A stretch of 13,693 bases of DNA from Caryophanales bacterium UBA1427 (GTDB lineage: Bacteria > Bacillota_I > Bacilli_A > ML615J-28 > CAG-313): NCBI GenBank assembly GCA_002329485.1, contig DCTZ01000038.1:1-13693 (forward strand). The letters run 5' to 3'. The notes beneath the pieces are model-generated. The model worked only from the letters and a program-made list of their open reading frames with translations. It ran no database searches and was not told the DNA's origin. Both the position numbers and the translations under genes were made by a program. Position 1 is the stretch's first letter. Every line of letters starts with the position of its first letter. Positions 1 through 7,404 of the stretch are shown here, piece after piece.

Positions 1-495
1 AAAATCGGCCGTCAGTTATTTGACCTGATTAAATTAAAAGCACCGGTCATCAAAAACGTAACCATCAGCACCGTTACGGCCCGTTTTGCCCGGGGTTTCG
101 GGGTGCTGGTGGAAAGCGGAATGCAAATCATTGATTCCATCGAAATAATCGGTCGGCTTCTCGGTAATGTGGTTGTCGAAAAACAATTCCAAATCGTCAC
201 CTCCGAAATTAAACGGGGGCAACCGATTGCCAAATCGTTGGAAACAATCGATGTCTTCCCGGAGATGTTAATCGAAATGGTAAAAGTCGGCGAAGAAAGC
301 GGCGCGATTGATAAAGTTTTAAATAAGACCGCCAATTATTTTGACGATCAGGTTACCAATTCCATCCAAAAGATGACAACACTTATCGAACCGATGTTTA
401 TTTTGACGGTTGCGGGTATCGTTGTCGTTATCTTGCTTTCGGTTTTCCTACCGATGATGGGATTGATGGACGCAATCGAAGGAAGTGTGGGATAA
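1..495 (+). CDS. pilC: Type IV pilus / type II secretion inner-membrane platform protein (PilC/GspF family), 5' end outside window
   Basis: Only the C-terminal 164 residues are present; the frame is open from base 1, so the gene starts upstream. Proteins of this family form the inner-membrane platform on which the assembly ATPase works to push pilin or pseudopilin subunits out of the membrane. The visible part carries a family-typical stretch (ARFARGFGVLVESGMQ, then an N-rich helix after a second Ile-rich helix), a Glu-rich VGEESG turn, a long amphipathic helix (NKTANYFDDQVTNSIQKM), and a C-terminal membrane segment around MFILTVAGIVVVILLSVFLP. It ends in TAA one base before the ATG of the pilB-type gene, so the two are surely co-transcribed and probably translationally coupled. 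PilC versus GspF versus ComGB cannot be decided from this fragment; the symbol is provisional. Confidence 0.9.
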   Translation, partial: KIGRQLFDLIKLKAPVIKNVTISTVTARFARGFGVLVESGMQIIDSIEIIGRLLGNVVVEKQFQIVTSEIKRGQPIAKSLETIDVFPEMLIEMVKVGEESGAIDKVLNKTANYFDDQVTNSIQKMTTLIEPMFILTVAGIVVVILLSVFLPMMGLMDAIEGSVG

Positions 496-496
496 G

Positions 497-2191
497 ATGT
501 TGATTAATCAGGAATTAGCCGCACTATATTTAAAACATAAATTAGTTGCCAAAAGTCAATTGAACCCGATGGTAGAAGAATTCAAAGGTTCCACCAAACG
601 CCTCGATAACGAACTTCTAGCTCAGCATTTAGTAACCGAAGAAGGGAATGCGGTGGTGTTGGCAGAGTATTTCGATATGGAGTTTGCGGATATCAGTTTG
701 ATTGAACCGGATCCGAAATGCGTCCATTTGGTTACGCCGGCCTTTGTCCGTCGCCATACCATCATTCCTATTGCCAAACAAAACGGCGAATTAATCGTTG
801 CCATCAGCAATCCTTTCGATTACGAAGGTTTGCGCCGGATTCACAGTTTTGCCAAAGGCAAAATCCGGGTTTTGGTTTCCACGAAAACAAAAATCGACAA
901 TATTGCCAATCTCATTTTCTCCAAAACTTTAACCGCGGAAGCCATTACGTCTTTTACGGAAGTTAGTTTGGAGGAAAAAGAAAAGCTCAAAGGTGTGGGA
1001 ACGGTTTCTGCCGACCTTTACGGGGGCGACATCAAAAGCGCTCCGGCGGTTAAATTGACCGATTCGATTTTTCGGGAAGGTATTGCCCACCGGGCGAGCG
1101 ATATTCACATCGAACCGTTCGAAAAAAACATTCGCGTCCGTTATCGGGTGGACGGTGCCTTGTATGAAGCAAGTAGCTTTGACATCGAACTTTATCCGGC
1201 TTTGCTTACCCGGGTAAAAATCATGTCGGGGATAAATATTGCGGAGAAGAGGATTCCTCAGGATGGGCGGATTAAACAAAAGATCAATGATATCGAATAC
1301 GATTTCCGTGTTTCGACGCTTCCGACCGTTTACGGCGAAAGAATCGTTATTCGGATTTTGGATACCGAAGCGTTTGCCTTTGACCGGCCTCAACTCGGCT
1401 TTTTACCAGTGGAAAACAAGATGGTCGACAAAATGCTTCAGCACCCGCACGGCATAATTCTCTTAACCGGCCCGACGGGGTGCGGTAAATCGACGACGCT
1501 TTATTCCTTTATCAAAGAATTGAATGCCCAAGACCGCAATATTATCACAGTCGAAGACCCAGTCGAATATACGATTCACGGGGTCAACCAGGTTCAGGTT
1601 AACCCGAAAGCCAATTTGACTTTTGCGAGTGCGCTTAGAAGTATCCTCCGGCAAGACCCGAACGTCATCATGATTGGGGAAATCCGGGACGAAGAAACCG
1701 CGCAAATCGCCATCCGGGCAGCCATTACCGGACACTTGGTATTGTCCACTTTGCATACGAACGATGCACCCGGAAGCATTACCCGTTTAATTGATATGGG
1801 CATCGAGCCGTACTTTGTTGCGGATGCGGTTGTGGGAATTGTGGCCCAACGGTTGGTTCGCCGTCTATGCAATAACTGCAAAGTACCGGTAAAAACCAGC
1901 GAAGCGGAAATGAAGTTATTAAAACTAACCAAACCGCACACGATTTATAAAGCAAAGGGTTGTCCGGCTTGCCATAATACCGGTTACAAAGGACGGATGG
2001 GGGTTCACGAAATTCTTTTCATCGACGAAGAAATCCAGGAACTCATCCAAAAACGGGCCTCGACCGAGGAAATCCGGAAACTTGCGGTTAAAAAAGGCAT
2101 GCTTTCGCTTTACGATACTTGCCGCGAAGGAGTATTAAGCGGCGTAACAAGCTTAAGCGAACTTGCTTCCATTATCTACGAAGCAGAATAA
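497..2191 (+). CDS. pilB: Type IV pilus assembly / type II secretion ATPase (PilB/GspE family)
   Basis: A 564-residue secretion ATPase that would drive pilus or pseudopilus assembly from the cytoplasmic face, with the adjacent platform protein as partner. An N-terminal T2SSE_N/MshEN-like domain lies roughly at residues 35-140 (TPAFVRRHTIIPIA, LIVAISNPFDYEGL). The ATPase core shows HRASDIHIEP, RVDGALYE, IPQDGRI, Walker A GPTGCGKST at 325-333, an Asp-box region VEDPVEY, Walker B-like GEIRD at 394-398, and the His box TGHLVLSTLHTND. A zinc-binding tetracysteine follows: C458-x2-C461 and C489-x2-C492. The full length and N-terminal domain fit PilB/GspE rather than the shorter ComGA or the retraction ATPase PilT. 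I prefer the ATG at 497 because AAGGA at 479-483 is well placed for it; a GTG at 485 would sit almost on that site. A terminator follows within 3 bp, so this gene ends the operon. Confidence 0.95.
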   Translation: MLINQELAALYLKHKLVAKSQLNPMVEEFKGSTKRLDNELLAQHLVTEEGNAVVLAEYFDMEFADISLIEPDPKCVHLVTPAFVRRHTIIPIAKQNGELIVAISNPFDYEGLRRIHSFAKGKIRVLVSTKTKIDNIANLIFSKTLTAEAITSFTEVSLEEKEKLKGVGTVSADLYGGDIKSAPAVKLTDSIFREGIAHRASDIHIEPFEKNIRVRYRVDGALYEASSFDIELYPALLTRVKIMSGINIAEKRIPQDGRIKQKINDIEYDFRVSTLPTVYGERIVIRILDTEAFAFDRPQLGFLPVENKMVDKMLQHPHGIILLTGPTGCGKSTTLYSFIKELNAQDRNIITVEDPVEYTIHGVNQVQVNPKANLTFASALRSILRQDPNVIMIGEIRDEETAQIAIRAAITGHLVLSTLHTNDAPGSITRLIDMGIEPYFVADAVVGIVAQRLVRRLCNNCKVPVKTSEAEMKLLKLTKPHTIYKAKGCPACHNTGYKGRMGVHEILFIDEEIQELIQKRASTEEIRKLAVKKGMLSLYDTCREGVLSGVTSLSELASIIYEAE

Positions 2192-2193
2192 TC

Positions 2194-2228
2194 GGTGTCG
2201 GTTACAATGGTAACCGACGCCTTTTTTT
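2194..2228 (+). terminator. Rho-independent terminator after pilB
   Basis: A 12-bp stem, GGTGTCGGTTAC (2194-2205) with GTAACCGACGCC (2210-2221), containing one G-U pair and a 4-base loop AATG, is followed by seven T residues at 2222-2228. It begins two bases after the pilB stop codon and ends the pilus-type operon. Confidence 0.93.
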
Positions 2229-2276
2229 GACTCATATTTTTCTACCCGTTATCTACAATGTAATGAGGGTAAAATT

Positions 2277-3536
2277 TTGAAAACGATTTATAATTTGTTG
2301 ATGATTGGATTTTTGGCGGTAAGCATTATTTGGACCGTAAAATTGCGGTTTCCCCAATTCAGGGTCGCCAAGGAAGTTAAAAAACTAAAAAAGAAAAACC
2401 GAAGTGCCTATCGGACTTATTTGTTAAGTTTGGGTACCCATATCGGGACCGGGAATTTAATCGGGGTAGCAACCGGGTTGATAATCGGGGGACCCGGGGT
2501 TATCTTTTGGATGTGGGTTTTCGCCTTCTTCTCAAGCAGCATGGCGCTAGCCGAAAACACTTATGCCCAAAAGTATCGCGAGAAAATCAATGGCGAATAC
2601 CGCGGGGGGGCCAGTTATTATATTCTGAACGGTTTAAAGAAGAAAGGGATTGCGGTTTTCTTTGCTGTATCGCTCCTTTTTACCAATACCATCCTTTTTC
2701 CGCCCTTGCAGGTCAATACCATCGTTATTTCGGGAAAAATGCTTTTGGGAATTAAGCCTCTTTGGACCGGATTGTTTTTGTTTGCGATTATCGCCCTGCT
2801 GAGTTTTAAGGGCACCAAAAGAATCGTCGATTCGGCAGAACGAATTGTGCCCCCGATGGCGATTATTTATACGGTTTTAATACTTCTTTTAATTGTTAAG
2901 GAAGGGAAAGTGCTGGAAACTTTAAAAATTATCATCGATGATGCCTTGACCATCCCAAGTTTTAACGTCAGTGCCCTTTTGGCAGTGATGGGAATCGGAA
3001 TCAGAAGAAGTTTCTTTTCCAATGAAGCGGGACTCGGAACAACACCTTCGATTAGTGCGATGGCCGAGGTCGAAGAAATTCATGATCAGGGGTTTTACCA
3101 AATGTTGGGAGTTTTCGTCGATACATTGTTGATGTGTACGATAACCGGTTTTTTTATTGTTCAAAGAGTGAGCGATTTTTCGTTATTTAGCGGGGGAGAA
3201 TTGTTTTTTTATTTGTTTGAAGCGGAATTCGGTTTTTGGGGAATTCTTTTATCCTTTGTATTTCTTTTTACCTTTGCTTTTGTCAGTTTGATCGGGGGGT
3301 ATTACTTGGGCGAAAGCAACGCTTTGTTCTTCAGCATCAACTCCTTTATTTCTCCAAAAATCATTATTTTAAGCTATCGCCTACTGTTTTCGTTCGGAAT
3401 TATCCTGGGAATTTTTTATTCGACCGAAAGAGCCATGATGCTCGTCGATTTCGGCTTGATTCTTTTGGGAATGACAAATATTTGGGCAATTTTTACTTTG
3501 GAAAATAAGTTTAAAATATTGTATTTAGTCAAATAA
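2277..3536 (+). CDS. Alanine/glycine:cation symporter family protein (AGCS, SSF-like sodium-coupled amino-acid carrier)
   Basis: A 419-residue polytopic membrane protein of the AGCS family, which imports alanine or glycine with sodium. Family signatures are clear: GTHIGTGNLIGVATG at about 53-67 followed by GGPGVIFWMW (71-80); AENTYAQKYRE with the GEYRGGASYYI loop (92-116); the central FFSNEAGLGTTPS (246-258); and VDTLLMCTITGFFIV (281-295). About ten hydrophobic segments can be seen. It is somewhat shorter than usual (family members are typically about 440-540), mainly at the N terminus and in the loops, but no signature block is missing. The start is TTG at 2277, supported by GAGGGT at 2265-2270; there is no better in-frame ATG nearby. 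The last codons overlap the promoter of the downstream structured RNA. Exact substrate is not readable from sequence; alsT- or dagA-type naming would be a guess. Confidence 0.93.
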   Translation: MKTIYNLLMIGFLAVSIIWTVKLRFPQFRVAKEVKKLKKKNRSAYRTYLLSLGTHIGTGNLIGVATGLIIGGPGVIFWMWVFAFFSSSMALAENTYAQKYREKINGEYRGGASYYILNGLKKKGIAVFFAVSLLFTNTILFPPLQVNTIVISGKMLLGIKPLWTGLFLFAIIALLSFKGTKRIVDSAERIVPPMAIIYTVLILLLIVKEGKVLETLKIIIDDALTIPSFNVSALLAVMGIGIRRSFFSNEAGLGTTPSISAMAEVEEIHDQGFYQMLGVFVDTLLMCTITGFFIVQRVSDFSLFSGGELFFYLFEAEFGFWGILLSFVFLFTFAFVSLIGGYYLGESNALFFSINSFISPKIIILSYRLLFSFGIILGIFYSTERAMMLVDFGLILLGMTNIWAIFTLENKFKILYLVK

Positions 3537-3547
3537 TATGGTATAAT
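3519..3547 (+). promoter_or_regulatory. Sigma-A-type promoter of the 6S-like RNA
   Basis: TTGTAT (3519-3524), a 17-bp spacer, then TATAAT (3542-3547) preceded by TGG, which makes an extended -10. The expected start about 7 bases downstream falls at 3553-3555, exactly where the closing stem of the RNA begins. The -35 box lies inside the last codons of the upstream transporter gene. Confidence 0.88.
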
Positions 3548-3552
3548 GAATT

Positions 3553-3735
3553 TGCCTGGAGAGTGCGTGCTTTCACCAAAATGCGGCCCGAACAGTACAG
3601 AAATAGGGATTCGAAGTTGCGCGGTGTCGAATGCTTGCCATAGCTTAGCAAGAATCCTAAAGTGCAATTAAAAGCAGAGTCCCACCTTGATTAGAGAGCG
3701 GTCACGCTCGCGTGATAACGGCTCTTTGGGTATTC
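3553..3735 (+). ncRNA. ssrS: 6S RNA (SsrS), regulator of the sigma-A RNA polymerase holoenzyme
   Basis: An approximately 180-nt non-coding RNA with its own promoter and no reading frame. The ends pair in a 12-bp closing stem: TGCCTGGAGAGT at 3553-3564 with GCTCTTTGGGTA at 3721-3732, including G-U pairs. A terminal stem-loop is formed by GGATTC (3607-3612) with GAATCC (3652-3657). Between them are two weakly paired strands, as in the open-promoter-like central bubble of 6S RNA, and a hairpin TCACG-CTCG-CGTGA (3702-3715) lies in the 3' strand. The size and the end sequences (CTGGAGAGTGCG at 5', CGGCTCTTTGGGTATTC at 3') resemble known 6S RNA ends such as those of E. coli as I remember them. Known 6S RNAs bind RNA polymerase in stationary phase and template short pRNAs. 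A T-box leader or glycine riboswitch was considered and not supported. The identification rests on structure, size and memory of the family, not on a covariance search. Confidence 0.75.
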
Positions 3736-3749
3736 TTTTTCAAAAACCG

Positions 3750-3782
3750 CACCAACCCGATTTGCTTGGATTGGTGTTTTTT
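3750..3782 (+). terminator. Terminator downstream of the 6S-like RNA
   Basis: CACCAA (3750-3755) pairs with TTGGTG (3771-3776), and the stem is extended by CC/GG across one mismatch. T residues run from 3777 to 3782. It probably ends both the transporter transcript and any precursor of the 6S-like RNA, whose mature 3' end at about 3735 would then be made by processing or by the short T-tract at 3736-3740. Confidence 0.75.
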
Positions 3783-3869
3783 CATTTTGCGTATAGTAAC
3801 CTCTTTTGGTAAATAATATTGATATGGCGATTTTTATTTTTTTTGAAAAAAACCTTTAGGCAAAAAAAC

Positions 3870-3898
3870 TTGTAAAACAGGCAATAAAATGGTATAAT
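3870..3898 (+). promoter_or_regulatory. Sigma-A-type promoter of argS operon
   Basis: TTGTAA (3870-3875), a 17-bp spacer, and TATAAT (3893-3898) preceded by TGG (extended -10). The -10 context ATGGTATAAT is identical to that of the 6S-like RNA promoter upstream. The predicted start near 3905 leaves a leader of only about 20 nt before the argS ATG, too short for a T-box or riboswitch. Confidence 0.88.
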
Positions 3899-3924
3899 TT
3901 AGCCAATAATTGAGGTGAAAACTG

Positions 3925-5586
3925 ATGACCGTAAATGTATTAAACGAATTAAGAAAAACTTTAACCGACATCGTAACGGAAATGGGTTACGGTGAAATGA
4001 TAGCGACCGATCCGATTGTTTTGGAAATCCCGCGGGATAAATCCTTCGGCGATTATGCCACCAATATTGCCATGCGCCTAGCTAAACCGATGCGCATGAA
4101 TCCGGTAGCCATTGCGAACCAAATTTTGGCGAAAATTCCCCAAGAAGAACTTCATTTGACGGATATTAAGGTTGCGGGAGCGGGTTTTATCAATTTTACT
4201 TTCGATGCAACTTATTTAATGGGTGTCGTGGAAGATGTCATCAATTTAAAAGAACAATACGGAAATGTCAATGTCGGCAACGGCCAAAAAGTAAACCTGG
4301 AATTCGTTTCCGCAAACCCTACCGGTTATCTGCATGTCGGACACGGAAGAGGAGCCGCTTTCGGGGATTCTCTTGCCCGAATCATGACTAAAGCCGGCTT
4401 TATTGTCCATCGCGAGCATTATGTCAATGATGCAGGTAACCAAATCACCAATTTGGCCTTAAGCATTTTTGAACGTTATAAAGAACAATTGGGACTGCCT
4501 TTTCAAATGGAAGAAGGGTTCTACTTTGGCAAAGAAATCATTGAACTTGCCAAAGAATTGGTCAACCAATACGGAGACGAACTATTGTCTTATGACGAAA
4601 AGAAACGCTTGTCTTTCTTAAGAAAATACGGAACCGAAGCGCTGTTGGCCAATTTAAAAAGCGACTTGAAAACTTTCGGGGTGGAATTTGATACATGGTT
4701 TTCCGAACAAAGCCTGTATGATAACCACGAAGTCGAAAATGTTTTGCGCACTTTAACCGAAAAAGGTTATACATATGAACAAGACGGAGCCGTGTGGTTG
4801 AGGACCAGCTTGTACGGCGACGAAAAAGACCGCGTAATCATCAAAAGCGACGGTTCCTACACTTATGTTCTACCGGACATCGCCTATCATGTCAATAAGC
4901 TGAACCGCGGTTTCGACCACTTAATCGATGTTTTGGGGGCCGATCATCACGGTTATATCGAAAGAATAAAAGCCGGAGTGGAAATGGCCGGCGGCAAAAG
5001 CGGTTTGATTGATATCGAAATTCTGCAGATGGTCAGAGTAATCGAAGACGGCGTGGAAATCAAAATGAGCAAGCGCAGCGGAAAAGCGATTACTTTGGCA
5101 GATTTGATTGAACAAGTGGGAACCAGTGCTTTAAGATACTTTTATGTATCGAAATCGCTCGGTACCCATATGGACTTGGATTTGGATTTGATGCGTAAAC
5201 AATCCAACGAAAACCCGGTCTTTTATGCCCAATACGCCCATGCCAGAATTTGCAGCGTGATCAAGAATTTAGCCAAAAACAACATTCCTTATCAACTGAC
5301 AACTGTCTTTGACAAAATCAACCACCAAAAAGTCAAAGGGATTTGCAAGACTTTGTTGAAGTATCCGAGCATAATCGAAGAAGCTGCTTCTAGACGCTTG
5401 GTGCATAAGGTTACCCAATTTATCGATGAATTGAGTTATGAACTTCATAGTTACTATAACGACGAAAAAATAATCACCGACAACAAGGAAGAAACTTTGC
5501 AAAAAGTAACCGTTTTGACGGCGGTCAAAACTGTCTTAAAAGATGCTTTATCGCTCATCGGCGTGGAAGCTCCGGAGGCAATGTAA
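3925..5586 (+). CDS. argS: Arginyl-tRNA synthetase (class I)
   Basis: A 553-residue enzyme that charges tRNA-Arg with arginine using ATP in the cytoplasm. The N-terminal tRNA-recognition (Add-1) domain precedes the catalytic core, which has FVSANPTGYLHVGHGRGAAFGD. The HIGH signature is HVGH at residues 137-140 and the KMSK signature is KMSK at 380-383 (VEIKMSKRSGKAITL). Further class-specific blocks are VNDAGNQ and DVLGADHHGYI. The C-terminal anticodon-binding helices include NPVFYAQYAHARICSV. Length matches Bacilli ArgS. The ATG at 3925 has GAGGTGA at 3912-3918. It is the first gene of a probable three-gene operon with the membrane protein and the M42 peptidase. A tRNA-Arg(CCG) gene, one likely substrate, lies at the far right of the window but is not linked in transcription. 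Confidence 0.97.
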   Translation: MTVNVLNELRKTLTDIVTEMGYGEMIATDPIVLEIPRDKSFGDYATNIAMRLAKPMRMNPVAIANQILAKIPQEELHLTDIKVAGAGFINFTFDATYLMGVVEDVINLKEQYGNVNVGNGQKVNLEFVSANPTGYLHVGHGRGAAFGDSLARIMTKAGFIVHREHYVNDAGNQITNLALSIFERYKEQLGLPFQMEEGFYFGKEIIELAKELVNQYGDELLSYDEKKRLSFLRKYGTEALLANLKSDLKTFGVEFDTWFSEQSLYDNHEVENVLRTLTEKGYTYEQDGAVWLRTSLYGDEKDRVIIKSDGSYTYVLPDIAYHVNKLNRGFDHLIDVLGADHHGYIERIKAGVEMAGGKSGLIDIEILQMVRVIEDGVEIKMSKRSGKAITLADLIEQVGTSALRYFYVSKSLGTHMDLDLDLMRKQSNENPVFYAQYAHARICSVIKNLAKNNIPYQLTTVFDKINHQKVKGICKTLLKYPSIIEEAASRRLVHKVTQFIDELSYELHSYYNDEKIITDNKEETLQKVTVLTAVKTVLKDALSLIGVEAPEAM

Positions 5587-5605
5587 AAAAAGGGAAGGAA
5601 TTCGG

Positions 5606-6253
5606 ATGACAAAACTATTAAAAAACTTTGGCTGGATGTTAAAAATCATTTCTGCAATCTTCATCTTGGTTCTCGCTTTTGTGTTTATCACGCGAACCAA
5701 TACCCCGCAATTAATCCTGATAACCGTTGGCGGTATTTTTGTTTTGCTGGGTTTGGTGCGGGTCGTTCCTTTGCTTAAAACGACCGAAAATAAGGTATTG
5801 CGGGCAGTCTTTCTCTTAGAGATTGTAATAGACATCGGGGTGGGAGCAGCGCTGTTGGTTCTGATGAACAATGCTTCCTTTTACGAATCCCCTTGGTTTG
5901 GCCGACTTACCGGTGCGGTGTTGTATTTAAGGGGTATCGTTCATTTGATGGATATCGTTTTATTTAAAGGAAAAAACGACATTGTGCTCTTTTGGTTTCA
6001 CATCGTGCTCCTTACGGCGGGTGTTTACTTGGTATCGAGCGGAACCAATGTCAAAAACGTTATTACTTTTATCTTTGTATTAGCCATCATCTGTGCGCTT
6101 TACCTCGGTTGGGACGGATACCACGGCTACAACAACTATCGCCGTTTTAGCGGTAAAGTGCAAATCAAAACAACCAAGAAAAAAGTTAATGGAATCAAAG
6201 ATTTACCGGTCGGCGAACCGGAAGATAAAGATCCACCGACCATAATCCAATAG
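5606..6253 (+). CDS. Six-helix integral membrane protein of unknown function
   Basis: I do not recognise this 215-residue protein with certainty. It has six hydrophobic segments at about 11-29, 35-57, 66-87, 98-119, 126-145 and 150-169, short loops, and a hydrophilic basic/acidic C-terminal tail of about 45 residues (KTTKKK, then GEPEDKDPP), presumably cytoplasmic by the positive-inside rule. The small paired-helix layout with Gly-rich turns (VGGIFVLLGLVRVVPLL) vaguely recalls DUF308/HdeD-type proteins, but no diagnostic motif is visible. The start is ATG at 5606 with AAGGA at 5595-5599; an in-frame ATG at 5543 inside argS is less likely because it would add a charged, out-of-frame translation of argS. 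It follows argS by 19 bp and its TAG stop overlaps the ribosome binding site of the next gene, so it is co-transcribed with both neighbours. Confidence 0.85.
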   Translation: MTKLLKNFGWMLKIISAIFILVLAFVFITRTNTPQLILITVGGIFVLLGLVRVVPLLKTTENKVLRAVFLLEIVIDIGVGAALLVLMNNASFYESPWFGRLTGAVLYLRGIVHLMDIVLFKGKNDIVLFWFHIVLLTAGVYLVSSGTNVKNVITFIFVLAIICALYLGWDGYHGYNNYRRFSGKVQIKTTKKKVNGIKDLPVGEPEDKDPPTIIQ

Positions 6254-6266
6254 GAGGAAAAAATAA

Positions 6267-7340
6267 ATGGATGAAAAATTAACCTTATTGAAAAAATTAA
6301 CGGAAGTTCCGGGCATCAGCGGTTACGAAAAACCGGTGCGCCTGCTTATGAAGGAAGAATTCGAGCGTCTCGGTTTGCCGGTCCGTTATGACAATTTGGG
6401 TTCGATTGTGGCGACCATCAACGAACAGCCATCGGGACCGAAAATTGCGCTTGCGGGACACATGGATGAAATCGGCTTTGTCATCACCAAAATAACCGAA
6501 AAAGGTTATTTGAAATTTCAAACCGTGGGCGGCTGGTGGAGTCAAGTCATGCTTGCCCAACAATACGATGTCCATACGGCCGACGGTAAAAAATACCGGG
6601 CGGTTATGGGTTCCAAGCCACCTCATCTCTTAAGCAACGAAGAACGCAACAAAACCGTCGACATCGAAAGAATGTACTTGGATTTGGGTGTCAAAGATAA
6701 AGCGGAAGTGGAAGCCTTAGGCATTAAAGTTGGCGATATGGTAACTCCTGCCATCGATTTCCAAATTATGGCTAATCCCGACTTTTTGCTTGCCAAAGCT
6801 TTTGACGACCGAATCGGTTGTGCCATTGTTATCGATGTTTTGAAAGAATTGAAAGACAAGAAACTTGCCAATACCGTTTACGGTATCGGGACGGTTCAGG
6901 AGGAAGTAGGCTTAAGAGGAGCAAGAACCAGCGCGCAAATGCTCAATCCGGACATTGTGTTTGCCCTTGACGTAACTGTGGCAACCGATACTCCGGATTT
7001 GGAAGAACGGTCGGCTTTGGGAAAGGGCCCTGCCATCTTAATCATCGACGGCGCTTTGGTTGGGCATGCAGAATTGCGTAAATTTGTTACCGGGGTTGCG
7101 GACGAATTAAAGATACCGTATCAACTTGACTATCTTGCCCGGGGCGGAACGGATGCCGGTTCGATGCATTTGGCCCATAGCGGTGCTCCAGCCATGTCTT
7201 TATGCATTCCTGCTCGTTATATCCATTCCCATACTTCGATAATTTCACGGTCCGATTACGAAAATGCGGTAAAACTATTGGTGGCAGTAATTGAAAGACT
7301 GGATAAAGCAACTGTTAAAAAAATAACTTTTGGTGAATAA
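6267..7340 (+). CDS. M42 family metallo-aminopeptidase (glutamyl aminopeptidase / FrvX-YsdC type)
   Basis: A 357-residue cytosolic peptidase that trims N-terminal residues from peptides; M42 enzymes form dodecameric TET assemblies with two metal ions per active site. The metal-binding and catalytic residues of the family are all visible: H65 and D67 in AGHMDEIGF, D180 in AFDDRIGC, the general-base pair E212-E213 in VQEEVGLRGA, D235 in ALDVTVA, and H320 in YIHSHTS. The opening LTEVPGISGYEKPVR is also typical. The ATG at 6267 is preceded by AGGAGG at 6252-6257, which overlaps the stop codon of the membrane protein gene, so translation is probably coupled. It is the last gene before a strong terminator. 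Side-chain preference (glutamyl, leucyl, or cellulase-annotated paralogues) cannot be read from the sequence. Confidence 0.95.
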   Translation: MDEKLTLLKKLTEVPGISGYEKPVRLLMKEEFERLGLPVRYDNLGSIVATINEQPSGPKIALAGHMDEIGFVITKITEKGYLKFQTVGGWWSQVMLAQQYDVHTADGKKYRAVMGSKPPHLLSNEERNKTVDIERMYLDLGVKDKAEVEALGIKVGDMVTPAIDFQIMANPDFLLAKAFDDRIGCAIVIDVLKELKDKKLANTVYGIGTVQEEVGLRGARTSAQMLNPDIVFALDVTVATDTPDLEERSALGKGPAILIIDGALVGHAELRKFVTGVADELKIPYQLDYLARGGTDAGSMHLAHSGAPAMSLCIPARYIHSHTSIISRSDYENAVKLLVAVIERLDKATVKKITFGE

Positions 7341-7344
7341 TTAT

Positions 7345-7383
7345 AAAAAGGAAACGCTTTTGGTAAAGACGTTTCCTTTTTTT
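7345..7383. terminator. Bidirectional terminator between convergent operons
   Basis: A perfect 12-bp stem, AAAAAGGAAACG (7345-7356) with CGTTTCCTTTTT (7370-7381), has a 13-base loop. The T-run at 7376-7383 serves the M42 gene on the + strand, and the A-run at 7345-7349 gives a U-tract for transcripts of the LRR gene arriving on the - strand. It marks the boundary where gene direction switches. Confidence 0.9.
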
Positions 7384-7404
7384 CTTTAGATATAGAGTAT
7401 AGAT

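Noticed and set aside
929..1393. Long reading frames opposite pilB, argS and other genes
   Set aside because: They are antisense or alternate-frame shadows of well-conserved genes, without ribosome binding sites or recognisable domains.
2227..2259. Promoter for the AGCS transporter (TTGACT at 2227-2232 with TATCTA or TACAAT downstream)
   Set aside because: The -35 is good, but the correctly spaced -10 is poor and the better TACAAT is 21 bp away; not strong enough to list.
3553..3735. Glycine riboswitch next to an alanine/glycine transporter
   Set aside because: The aptamer hallmarks (CCGAAGG.GCAA and CUCAGG.AAAAGGAC type segments) are absent, and the RNA lies downstream of the transporter rather than in its leader.
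3553..3924. T-box leader controlling argS
   Set aside because: No T-box GGGTGG.ACC.CG sequence or specifier loop, and argS has its own strong promoter about 20 nt before its start, downstream of the structured RNA and its terminator.
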